Below, piece after piece: positions 55,375-64,000 of a stretch of DNA of 64,000 nucleotides. A program made the translations under genes and the position numbers. The notes beneath the pieces were generated by a model that saw nothing but the letters and a program-made list of their open reading frames with translations, was not told the origin of the DNA and did not search any database. Origin of the DNA: Dryas octopetala. Its lineage: Eukaryota; Streptophyta; Magnoliopsida; Rosales; Rosaceae. Each line of letters begins with the position of its first letter. The first letter of the stretch is position 1. The stretch spans positions 29,291,489 through 29,355,488 of the forward strand of contig OY992832.1 in the NCBI GenBank assembly GCA_963921425.1. Direction: 5' to 3'.

Positions 55375-56140
55375 AGAGTCAGATCTGAGTGATGATGTGA
55401 ATGTTGATGAATTGAAGGATAGCTTCAAATCTTTGTATGTTTAGTCTTTCAAAATAAAAAAGGAAAATGTTTTTCTATTTGATAAATTTGATGTTTTAAA
55501 ATCTTAGTTCTGAATTGTGAAACAAAAATATCAACATTTTGTGACTGAGAGCAATTCTCAAAAGAAACAACTTCTTGCTAAAATTTTTACTTCTGAAAAT
55601 AAAAATGATGAGTATGTAATACTGGTAGTTGTTCTTGAAACTGAAAAAGTGGGTTTGGAGTTAGAACTTAAATTGGCTAAGAAAAGAATCTTGGAATTGA
55701 CAATAAGGGCTGAAAAGGTTGACATAATATTAAATGTAGAAAAAAAATCAAGTAATAAGAAGAGATTAGGATACAAGAACAATGAACCCAGTTCTTCTAG
55801 TTTTGTAACTAAGTTTGTCAAAGCTTCTGAGGAAGCTAAGAATCCAAATCTTGAAGTCTCCCATGTGAAAACTTATTTGATTAAGCATGTTTCTCAATCT
55901 AGGTTTATTCTACATGCCACAACTATGGTAGAGTTGGTCATATCCGACCAAGGTGTAATCTTCTTAGGAAGAATTTTAGGAGTGTACAAGTGCCTAAGGC
56001 GGGAAGTAAAAATTTGACTCTCCAAGGTCAAGTTCAGGTTTTATTAAGTGAAGTAAGCCGTATTTCAAAGATGTTCTCTACTCCCAAATCTAGTGTGTCT
56101 AAGGTTAGGCAAGTGTGGATTAAGAAAGAAAATTAAACTT
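55375..56140 (+). pseudogene. gag-protease linker of the SIRE-like copia element
   Basis: An open piece at 55517-56017 encodes a Lys/Glu-rich coiled coil (ETEKVGLELELKLAKKRI) typical of the spacer in this lineage. A second CCHC knuckle is expected near 55900, but the frame is shifted there. Frameshifts flank it on both sides. Confidence 0.65.
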
Positions 56141-56760
56141 GTCTTGTTGTGCTTACTGTTTTGTCTGCTTATAATTCTACTGTATGGTATTTTGATAGTG
56201 GTTACTCTAGACACATGACAAGTGATAAAAGTTTGTTTACTTCATTTACCAATGATTTGAATGGTGGGTCAGTGACTTTTAGTGATGGTAGTAAGTCTAG
56301 AATTCTAGGTAGAGCTTCAATTTCTGCTCATAGAATTTCTTAACTTGACAATGTTGCATGTGTTGAAAATCTCTCAAGACTAATCTCTAAGCATTAGTCA
56401 AATTTGTAATGATGATAAATTGCATATGTGCTTTACTCGTGATAAATGCAGTGTTGTTGATAGAAAAATTGTCTTGACATGTGTGAGATCTAGAGATAAT
56501 TGCTATTGTATTGAATCATGTGATACTTCTATTATTGATGTGTGCAATAAAGCTTGTGATAATTCTTTGACTGTTTGGTATCAACGTTTGGGTCATATGA
56601 ATTTTAGGTAACTTAAAAAACTGTTTAAAAAGGAAATTGTCAAAGGATTGCCTAGGTTGGAGTCTCAGCATGAAGTGTTCTGCGGTCCTTGTAAACTAGG
56701 TAAGCAAGTTAAAAGTCCCCATAGAAAATTGAATGTTATGACACATCTAGAGTTTTAGAG
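56141..56760 (+). pseudogene. Protease and pre-integrase of the SIRE-like copia element
   Basis: TVWYFDSGYSRHMTSDKSLF is the copia protease active-site region (Asp-Ser-Gly kept). A stop at 56341 follows, then shifted frames. At 56420-56720 the GAG-pre-integrase domain reads SLTVWYQRLGHMNFR and, after a TAA, CGPCKLGKQVKSPHRK, the zinc-binding CxxC...H..H type motif before integrase. Confidence 0.85.
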
Positions 56761-57757
56761 CTTGTACACATGGATTTGATAGGTCCTATGCAATCTTTGA
56801 GTATTGGAAATAAACGATTTGTGTTTGTTATGGTTGATGATTTCTTTCGTTTCACATGGGTTGTTTTCTTGCATGATAAATCAAATGCTTTTGAAAATTT
56901 CTGTGCAATTTGTGCTAGGATCCAAAATGAGAAAAATATGAAAATTTCTTGTTGTTAGGATTAGAAGTGATCATGGTGGTGAATTTGAAAATAATCAGTT
57001 TATTGCTTATTGTAATACTCATGGTATTGCATAAGAGTTTGTTATTGCAGGTACACCTCAGCAGAATGAGATTGTAGAAAGAAAGAATAGAGTTTTACTT
57101 GATATATCCAGGATTATGTTGAATAGCAAGAATCTTGCTAGTCATTGTTGGGCTGAGGCAATGAACACCACGTATTACATTGTCAATATAGTTTACCTTG
57201 GATATGGATCTAATAAGACACCCTATGAACTCTGGAAGGGTAGGAAACCGAATGTCAAGTACTTTCGAGTGTTTGGTTGCACGTGTTACATTTTAAGGGA
57301 TAGAGAAGAATTGCATAAGTTTGAACCTAGGAGTGATGTTGGCATCTTTCTTGGGTATTCTTTGAATAGCCGAACTTATAGAGTCTTCAATAAGAGAACT
57401 TGTGCACTCATGGAGTCTATTAACGTTTTGTTTGATGATGTCTCAAGTTCCCATGTTATAAGAGATGACCATACTGCTTCCTTTCTTCTTGAGAAAGGAA
57501 GTGATGAGTCTAAGGAGGAGGAGGTCTCAAATGTTGATGGAGATAAAGAAACAAGTTTCCATGACGGTCTTAGTGTGTCTAAAGGACCCTCAAATAAGGT
57601 TCAAAAGAATTACTCAACCACTGTCATCATTGGTGAGTTAGATGATAAAATAGTCACTACAAGTTCTAAGAAAGTTGAGGAGGAGATCACACACATGTGT
57701 TATGTGTCTAAGATAGAACCCAAAAACGTAGGAGAAGCCTTAACTAATAGTAACTAG
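56761..57757 (+). pseudogene. Integrase of the SIRE-like copia element
   Basis: HMDLIGPMQSLSIGNKRFVF contains the first catalytic Asp. After a stop and shift near 56958, SDHGGEFENNQFIAYC gives the second Asp and PQQNEIVERKNRVLLD the Glu. From 57116 a 213-residue stretch continues with AEAMNTTYYIVNIVYL, TPYELWKGRKPNVKYFRVFG and GIFLGYSLNSRTYRVFNKRT. All three catalytic residues can be read, but not in one frame. Confidence 0.88.
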
Positions 57758-57927
57758 GTTTTAGCCATACAAGAAGAGTTGAATCAGTTCATTAGGAATG
57801 ATATGTGGTATCTAGTGCCAAGATCATCTCATGTGAATGTGATCGGCACTAAATTGATTTTTAAGAATAAGACCAATGAGTTTGGGGAAGTGGTTCGAAA
57901 CAAGGCTAGTCTTGTAGCTCAATATGG
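57758..57927 (+). pseudogene. Start of copia reverse transcriptase, cut off
   Basis: ELNQFIRNDMWYLVPRSS and NVIGTKLIFKNKTNEFGEVVRNKA are the first ~50 residues of a copia RT. At 57927 the sequence changes to unrelated DNA. The palm with the YVDD box, RNase H and the 3' LTR are all missing. Confidence 0.85.
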
Positions 57928-58149
57928 TCCCTTAATAAGGTATGTTGGCAATATGGTCTCATAAGCCAAATGTAGCCATAACAACTCAAGAACAAACATT
58001 TGCTTTCATCAATGATGTTAGTGTAATTTAATACATCAAACAGTATTGAAAGTATTCTGAATGTGAAAAAAAATGTAATTTTCTTTATTAAAAATCTTGT
58101 TGGATAAATGAGAGAATTACAAATCAAGATCCTACCTAACCCCATCAAT

Positions 58150-60160
58150 GAAACTGAAAACAGAAATCTCACCTAATGCAATCAGCAAAGCTAAGAGCAA
58201 ATTTTGCAAAAAGAAAAACAAAATAAATGAAGGTAATGAAACAGAATCTCTACTTTCCTTGCTACAAAATGAAATCAACCAACTCTTTAAGTTTTTCCAC
58301 TTGAGCCTCCATCAAGGATTTGACAGCCTCAAAAGCTCGGAACTTCCCTTCATTCGAAGCAATCCTTGACTATCTGAGTTTTTGGTCTAGTTGGTCCTGA
58401 TCATTTATGGATCCGTTTATGCTTCTTATTTGCTTTTGAAGGAAACATTTCCGAGCTTCAAGAAGTTCTCGCTCTTGACGAATCCGCATTTCTGTCGTGG
58501 TGATACAAAGTTCTTCAACTGTCAAATCCTCAAGTCTTTTTGAAAGGCCTACCGATTGTGTGATGAAAGTATCTTTAACATCTAATCACTCTTTGTTGCG
58601 ATGAATAAGGGCATGAATATGCTCAAGGTCGACATCGTCATCAGGCTTAATTGTCGCAGCATGAGCAGAAAGCTCCTTAGTGATCTCAAAGACTTTGTCA
58701 ATAACTTCAAAAAGCCATTTAAAATGATTTTTGGCCGACTCCAACTACCTGAATTAGGGATTTCAAAACTTCAAGTGAGCTAGAAATGTCCTTCTGATGG
58801 GCCAATAGTTTTGCTGGCGTCTTGTAACAGGAGAGCAGATTAAACATGATTTCTACTTCACTTGCTATGAAGCATGTCTTGTAGGAAGCATATATCCCTA
58901 CAGACTTGGGGATAAAGGTTTAGCCACAACAATTGCAAGATTAGCCGTTTCATTTGAAGAGCTGGACTCAACTCAAGGTAGGAAATTCCTTTTTCCTGTC
59001 AATGACACGAGTCCTATTTAAGGCCTCATAAATCTCCCACACATTTATTTTCAAATACGGTGTGTAAGTTCTCACCCACCATGTACAATCTTCGTGACAA
59101 AAAGAGCGCGAGATTTGAAATAGGGCCGATGTGTCGCTTCTAAAAAGTGATCTTTGAGCTATTGTCATGTCCACAAGGCTACATTGTTCTCTTTCTAGAA
59201 CACTAAAAAAAGTTCCTTCAAAGGGACACTCTGGTCAAAGCCAAACTACCATGCAACTCTATTCGAATAATACGGCTCTAGCCAAGCATTTTCACTTTCT
59301 CTTACAGGTAGTAATGTGTGGCACATGCAAATCAAAATCTCAAGTTTGTCTTCAAGTAGGCTATTGTCGTGCATAAAAGTACCTGCTTGTCGATCGTCCC
59401 AAGCACAAGCCCGATAATTTTTAGGTTTCTAAAATTGATTCGAGCGTGATCCATTTCCAGATTTCTTGCTTCAATGTCAGCATATCTCTATAGATAAGGG
59501 TAACGCTCAAGATAAGCACTGTCGGGTTTCCATTTGTATAAATGGAGAAAGTATTCACCCAGCCAGTCAATAACGTAGTGAAATGGAAAACAAGCATGAG
59601 ATTTACCAAGACCCCTACAGTCAATTGCAATTTCCCCAAGATCGTGATGGATGTAGCCTAAGACAGCCAGTGCAAGAGAGGCTTTGATTCCTTCCGCCAT
59701 TACATATGTCATGTAGAAGGTTTCTGGCCTTATTTTTAGGCTTTTGGAGGGTAGTACAAATCTTCTAAGCTAAAATGCTAGAATGCAGCACAAAATCTCT
59801 TTTTAGAGACATTTCACGGCACTGGTTGCTTTTCATCATATTTGTTGTCGTTCGGGTCATGGAGATTATTCCCTTGATAAAAATGGGCAAACCATTGCTC
59901 TAAATCCACATAACCTCCCCCGTAAGAAATACACAAGTCATAATGGATTCTCAAGAGTTCACCAATGGTAGAGAGATACTTTGCATCCCCTCATAAATTC
60001 ATATACGTTCTCAAAGATAAATTCTTCAAATGGAACCCCTAAAATTGACAAGCCACCAATCACCTTGAGGTCTTGTAAAAAAATGCTCATCTCATCAGCT
60101 ACGTGGTAGAAAGTATTGGCCAAAGGTCCTCAAAATTTGCAAAATGCTCATAGAACGTTA
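58150..60160 (-). pseudogene. Aminotransferase-like plant mobile domain (PMD) gene, antisense in a Tat-type element
   Basis: Read on the minus strand with several frame changes. An early block near 60100-59990 reads FYHVADEMSIFLQDLKVIGG and LSILGVPFEEFIFENVYEF, the usual start of PMD domains. At 59712-59488 comes VMAEGIKASLALAVLGYIHH and CFPFHYVIDWLGEYFLHLY. At 59174-58968 come WWVRTYTPYL and EALNRTRVIDRKKEF. The end (58800-58150) is a coiled coil with DLTVEELCIT, matching a motif of the gene at 16431-18188. PMD proteins are linked with silencing and with Tat antisense ORFs; the role in the element is unknown. Stops make this copy dead. Confidence 0.75.
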
Positions 60161-60186
60161 GGGTAATAATTATAGGAGAAGCGATA

Positions 60187-60302
60187 GATGCCAATGGCAC
60201 CAAATATCCCTGATTTTTTCAACATGTCCCCAAAATCTCTTAATGACGCCAATGGCACCAAATATCCCCGATTTTTCCAACATGTCCCCAAAATCTGTTA
60301 AT
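60187..60302. repeat. 58-bp tandem duplication
   Basis: Two copies start at 60187 and 60245 (GAYGCCAATGGCACCAAAT to CCCCAAAATCT) with a handful of differences, at the start side of the PMD-type gene. Confidence 0.9.
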
Positions 60303-60354
60303 ATAAGGACAATCCATGTTGAAATACAGGCATTGCTGGTGACTCGGCCCCTGC

Positions 60355-60821
60355 TGTTGAGATATGTGCCCTAATCTTTCTTATCTTTCAACATCTTGTA
60401 TAGTATTGGATAATTCATCCATGCACTCAAAAGTGTTTAAATTAATTTATCGGGTCAAGTCCAAACACCTCGAATTTTTTTTAAAAAAAAATCTCAAGTT
60501 CGTAGGCAATCGCGAAAAAACTTTATAAATCTCTAAGCATCAAACATTTAACTGAAATTCCAAGAATTTCACCTAATTATTTCTTTCAATAAGCCTTTCA
60601 CTTGTTGGAAATCCAAACACTCAAAAAATCATCCATTGGTTTCATGACAATTGGAATAAAAGGGTATTCCCTTGTAAAAAAGAATCGTAATTAAGAGAGA
60701 TTATCCATGTTGAATGGGTCGTACCCAAAATAATAAAACTTGATTCCTTAAATGAGTAGAGTGAAATTACGTTGGGTAATATTTGATATTATGTATTTAC
60801 CATTACAAAATTTGTTCAACA
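60355..60821 (+). repeat. LTR of the second Tat-type element, 467 bp
   Basis: It starts TGTTGAGATATG and ends TTGTTCAACA (inverted TGTTGA/TCAACA). Blocks matching the LTR at 7362 onward in reverse: GGTCGTACCCAAAATAATA, CCAAACACTCA, and GAGTGAAATTACGTTGGG. It is much shorter than that LTR, so it has deletions. No clear polypurine tract precedes it. Confidence 0.7.
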
Positions 60822-61103
60822 ACTAGGTTTTTTCTAGTGAGGTTTTAATGAGGCAGCATTATGCACGTTCAACACCATATCAATGATCCAAAGAACGTTG
60901 TACTTTTTTTTTCCTTCACTTAGGTTTTTCTCCCATTGGGTTTTCTTAGCAAGACTTTAATAAGCCAACTTTTATTGTATGGTGGACATCCAAAGGAAAG
61001 TGTTGTAAATATATAGATTGTGGATGACCACCATGATCATCCATAACCTTCACCATTTAAGTATTTTGTAACCTATGTAGTTATGGGCGTGTAATTTATG
61101 CCG
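60822..61103 (+). mobile_element. Copia element 3' end fragment
   Basis: CTTAGGTTTTTCTCCCATTG followed by GGTTTTC is the text usually found after the RNase H of plant copia elements. A purine-rich CCAAAGGAAAG then precedes TGTTGTAAATATATAG (from 61003), a typical copia LTR start. The LTR is cut after about 100 bp by the MITE at 61104. Confidence 0.6.
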
Positions 61104-61864
61104 TAAGAGCACGTTTACTTACTCGTAATCAAAATGAGCATAAATTGGAATCATAGTGATGAGTAATCAGAGTGAATAGGAATCAGAGTCAGACATTTTC
61201 ATTAACATGTTTACTAATTGTCAAGAATCAGAATAAGAAACAACATGATTTCTAAACACATGTTTACTTATTTGCATGAATTGAAATCAAAACCAGTTTG
61301 ATTACTAAAATGTTCTTATACAAATTTAAATATGTTTTAGGAATACTCACAATTTTTAAAATGTCTAAAAATAAAGTTTGCCTCAAATATATATATATAT
61401 ATATATATCAATCTAAAAAATCCTAAATGAAAAATTTTCAAAAAAAAAAAAAAAAGGAAAATAATGATCTAACCTGTTGAAAGGAAGCAGCTGTGGAGTC
61501 CGCTGAGGCAACCTTCTTGTTTGAAGAGGTGAGCATATGACATTGGGCATAGGGTTTTGGGGTTTTATTTGGTTGAAGGCAATTTTGGATTTAAAAAAAA
61601 AAGGTGAGGGTAGTTTTGGCATGAAAAAATCTATTCATATTTCTTCTTCTCTAATTTAGACCCCCCTATGAAATTCAATTGCTCCAAGATAAGGAATTCA
61701 ATTCCTTATTTTATGTGGGCCTCACACACTTTCTCATTTCAATATGTACCTGTAAGTAAACAAAAAAATCAGAATGAGAATGACTACCAAATGTAAGTAA
61801 ACATATGCATGAGAATTACTCTCATTCTTTCCATTCCGATTACGGATAAGTAAACATACCCTAA
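61104..61864. mobile_element. MITE with ~27-bp inverted ends
   Basis: The left end TAAGAGCACGTTTACTTACT pairs with the right end (reverse complement TTAGGGTATGTTTACTTATC). GTTTACTT or its complement AAGTAAAC recurs inside (61208, 61260, 61752, 61795). No coding. No target duplication was found, so the family (hAT-like by look) is open. Confidence 0.65.
61382..61408. repeat. (AT)n microsatellite
   Basis: About 11 AT units, inside the MITE. Confidence 0.85.
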
Positions 61865-62113
61865 AAGCTTTTTTACACTTTGCACACCTGAATTTTAAGG
61901 CCAATCTTATTTTAACACCTAAAAAGAAAATTGAGTCAATTTACCATCTGAATTTAAAATTTGTTGCAATATGCAGCCTCCATCCAATTCTGTTACTATT
62001 TCTGTTAAAATTAAGGGCATATTAGTCTTTTCAACTCAATTTTATATTTTAGAAAAAAAAAAATCAGAAACCCCACCCAACTCCAACTCTGCCTTCCTCC
62101 CTCCACACAGCAA
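61865..62113. other. Gene-free stretch
   Basis: Short AT-rich spacer between the MITE and the inverted LTR pair. No feature seen. Confidence 0.4.
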
Positions 62114-62929
62114 TTGGATACCCCGTATTTTTTCAAGTTTTATTTTAAAAAGTACTTTAAAGATTTTGGAAATTGATTTGAGATATAAAAGGTTTTGGGT
62201 TAATTTTTTTAATTTTTATTTTAAATTAGTTTGACCTAAAGTTGACTTTTTGTTCTGTTGAACTTTTGACTTCAAGTTTGGGCATATTGGAGAGGTCTCG
62301 AATTCACGAGTGCGTCGACCTAAACAATTCATAGATCGGAGTTACGGTTTAACAATTACGGACTGTAAAATTGCACTTAAAGGTTTTAAAAACCCATTTT
62401 TTCAAAAAATCTCCCATTTTTTTTCTTTTTTTTAATTAGAACTTTTTTTTAATAATGCGAACGGTTTGTAGATCAGACTTATGGTTTAACAGTTACGAAT
62501 CGTGCAAGTGAGGGGCAATTTTACAAAATTGCACTTAAAGGTTTTAAAAACTCATCTTTTCAGAAAATCTCCCATCTCTATTTTTTTCAAGAAAATTAAG
62601 TTTTTTTCTCAAACAAACTTGATTTTTGAAATCCTCCAATTCTAAAACTACATCGAAATTCCCTTCCAAACAAAATCAACAACTAGTCCACATAAACATT
62701 TTTATCATTCAAGTAACCAGAATATTCAGAAAAACTTCTATAAAACATGTAAGGTAGAGAAAAATATTAAGTATGATATCACGCCAAAATAGACAATAAC
62801 ATATTAACCCAAATCTTCCATTGACATTCATGTAAACTATTCGTCTCTTGGCCATGAAACAAAAATCACATCAAATTAGTAACTGGGAAACTAGCTATTA
62901 GTCATAACTTAAAAAAAATAAGCTCACTA

Positions 62930-63065
62930 CATCTCGTGCATATGCACGAGCAGACATATAAACTTGCCACTTCCCGTGAAGAGTGATCTTGATGCACGAG
63001 CAGGCAGGAATGCTCGCCATTTCCCGTGCAAAGCGAATCGATGCACGAGCAGACAAGAATGCTAC
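62930..63065. repeat. Minisatellite with GATGCACGAGCAG units
   Basis: Three diverged units, each with GCACGAGCAGRCA, a GCCACTTCCCGTG-type piece and a GCGA/GTGA end. It lies in the right LTR arm, as the minisatellite at 49780 lies in the related LTR. Confidence 0.7.
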
Positions 63066-63344
63066 TTATCCATAAAACCACTGAAAATACAACTCTTTCA
63101 TAAATCTTTTTAATTACTATTGTTCCCAAATAACGAAAACTGCTCAGTCGAAATCATTTCCATAAACTATCTATCTTTTTTCTAAAACAAGTTTCTCAAA
63201 CCATTAACTGTAGCATAAATCATTTGAATCATAAATAAATAGATATAAAGTTCATTAAAATATTTTCATGCAACTATCCATATGAAAATCATGCAATGCC
63301 ATCATGAACTTAAATCCTGATTTCCTTAAATCTTTTGAAAACAA

Positions 63345-63535
63345 AGTCCAACTCATAATTCATCAATATTAATAAAACTTAAGATAACAAATAGGAATTT
63401 AATCATAAAATTCATTAAAACAATTTTAAAACAAAAATCCACTCACAATTCATCAATATTAATAAAACTTAAGATACAAATAGAAATATAATCATGAAAT
63501 TCATTAAAAGACTTTCAAAACAAAAATCCACTCAC
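63345..63535. repeat. ~95-bp tandem duplication
   Basis: Two copies contain AATTCATCAATATTAATAAA, ACTTAAGATA and AAAATCCACTCAC, with small differences. It lies within the right LTR arm. Confidence 0.85.
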
Positions 63536-63795
63536 TTTAATTGTCTGTATCCCTCAAATCGTAACTCTGATTGACGCACGGTTCACATCTATGGTCTTGT
63601 GGGTTCGAGACCTTTTCAAGGAGCCTCAAAGTAAAAAACGAAAGCCCATTAAAACAAAAGGTCAATGTTTGGGTCAAACTAATTTTAAAACAAAATTTAA
63701 AATTAACCCAAAATTTTTGTTTCTCAAATAAATTTCCAAAATGTTTAGAATAATTTTTAAAATAAAACTTGAAAAAATACGGGGTCTCACAGCAA

Positions 63796-64000
63796 CCCAT
63801 CCCCGACCACCCATTCCCCCCACCCCACCAAGCCTTCCTCTCTTTCTCTTCCTTTCGTTCTCTCTCTCTTTCTTTGTTAATCATTTTAACTTGTACGAAA
63901 TAATATATTCCAAAATCTGATAGTCTTCATGCAGCAAGCCAGCAACCTGTGATATACGAAATCCAATGGTCTTTCCTAGATCTAAAACATCAGGCTTGTG
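63796..64000. other. Gene-free stretch
   Basis: C/T-rich then AT-rich sequence to the window end. No feature seen. Confidence 0.4.

Larger units (their letters stand above)
57928..60821 (+). mobile_element. 3' end of a second Tat-type gypsy element (antisense gene plus 3' LTR)
   Basis: The LTR at the right end is plus-oriented: its GTTCAACA terminus matches the inner LTR end of the element at 1-7.4 kb, and no primer site follows it. Directly upstream a minus-strand plant-mobile-domain gene is read, which is the known position of antisense ORFs in Tat elements. No pol sequence is left. The left limit is where the copia RT stops. Confidence 0.65.
62114..63790. mobile_element. Pair of inverted LTR arms of a gypsy family
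   Basis: The left arm starts TTGGATACCCCGTATTTTTT. The right arm, read in reverse, starts GTGAGACCCCGTATTTTTTC, and the two run in parallel for at least 120 bp and in pieces for about 400 bp. AGCAA lies on both sides (62109-62113 and 63791-63795). The right arm also has a minisatellite and a ~95-bp duplication. The same family forms the LTR at 48856-51917. No coding. Confidence 0.6.

Noticed and set aside
62930-63065. Repeated units that could suggest a CRISPR array
   Set aside because: Units are adjacent and diverged, without unique spacers. This is a plant LTR minisatellite.

Overview
The window looks like a repeat-rich intergenic block of a flowering-plant nuclear genome, probably a eudicot. 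It holds plant-type Ty3/gypsy and Ty1/copia retrotransposons, CACTA, hAT-like and Mutator-like DNA elements, AT-rich spacers and spliceosomal introns. Most open frames are decayed transposon coding sequence. I see one gene that looks fully functional: a four-exon RNA polymerase subunit 8 (RPB8) gene on the minus strand at 24627-30063, predicted 144 residues. Its second intron is about 4.6 kb and has filled with transposon debris.

Layout. 1-7.2 kb: minus-strand Ty3/gypsy element of the Tat type (integrase start, two RNase H domains, RT, protease, gag, extra upstream ORF), with its LTR from 7.36 kb. 9.7-10.0 kb: a 32-bp tandem repeat and a hairpin. 11.3-12.9 kb: a probable solo LTR. 13.9-14.3 kb: antisense gypsy protease scrap. 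16.4-18.2 kb: decayed minus-strand gene of the gypsy-associated Transposase_28 type. 19.8-20.1 kb: an in-frame octapeptide minisatellite. 21.1-22.4 and 30.6-31.8 kb: two relatives of one non-autonomous hAT-like element. 22.9-24.2 kb: LTR, primer site and gag of another gypsy element. 24.6-30.1 kb: RPB8. 31.8-35.1 kb: two tandem copies of a GC-island repeat.

35.1-47.6 kb: an Athila-like gypsy element on the plus strand. Its LTR was hit by two Mutator-like MITEs with perfect 9-bp target duplications. Its leader was hit by a 3030-bp CACTA transposon (39844-42873). 47.6-52.7 kb: an LTR-like repeat split by a 3-kb LTR. 52.7-53.0 kb: HARBI1-type fragment. 53-57.9 kb: copia element of SIRE-like type, cut off inside RT. 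57.9-60.8 kb: a Tat-type 3' end with an antisense plant-mobile-domain gene next to its LTR. 60.8-63.8 kb: copia end fragment, a MITE and a pair of inverted LTR arms.

The most notable object is the CACTA element. It carries pieces of two unrelated host genes in the same orientation: a nearly complete two-exon gene for a small mitochondrial complex I subunit, and the first coding exon of a WLIM-type LIM-domain protein. The nesting gives a relative order of events: GC-island repeat, then Athila, then MITEs and CACTA. The catalytic aspartates I could check in the Athila protease and RT and in the Tat RT are changed to asparagine by G-to-A type changes, so these elements are dead. I saw no tRNA, rRNA or CRISPR array. 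All identifications come from reading the sequence and family knowledge, without database searches.
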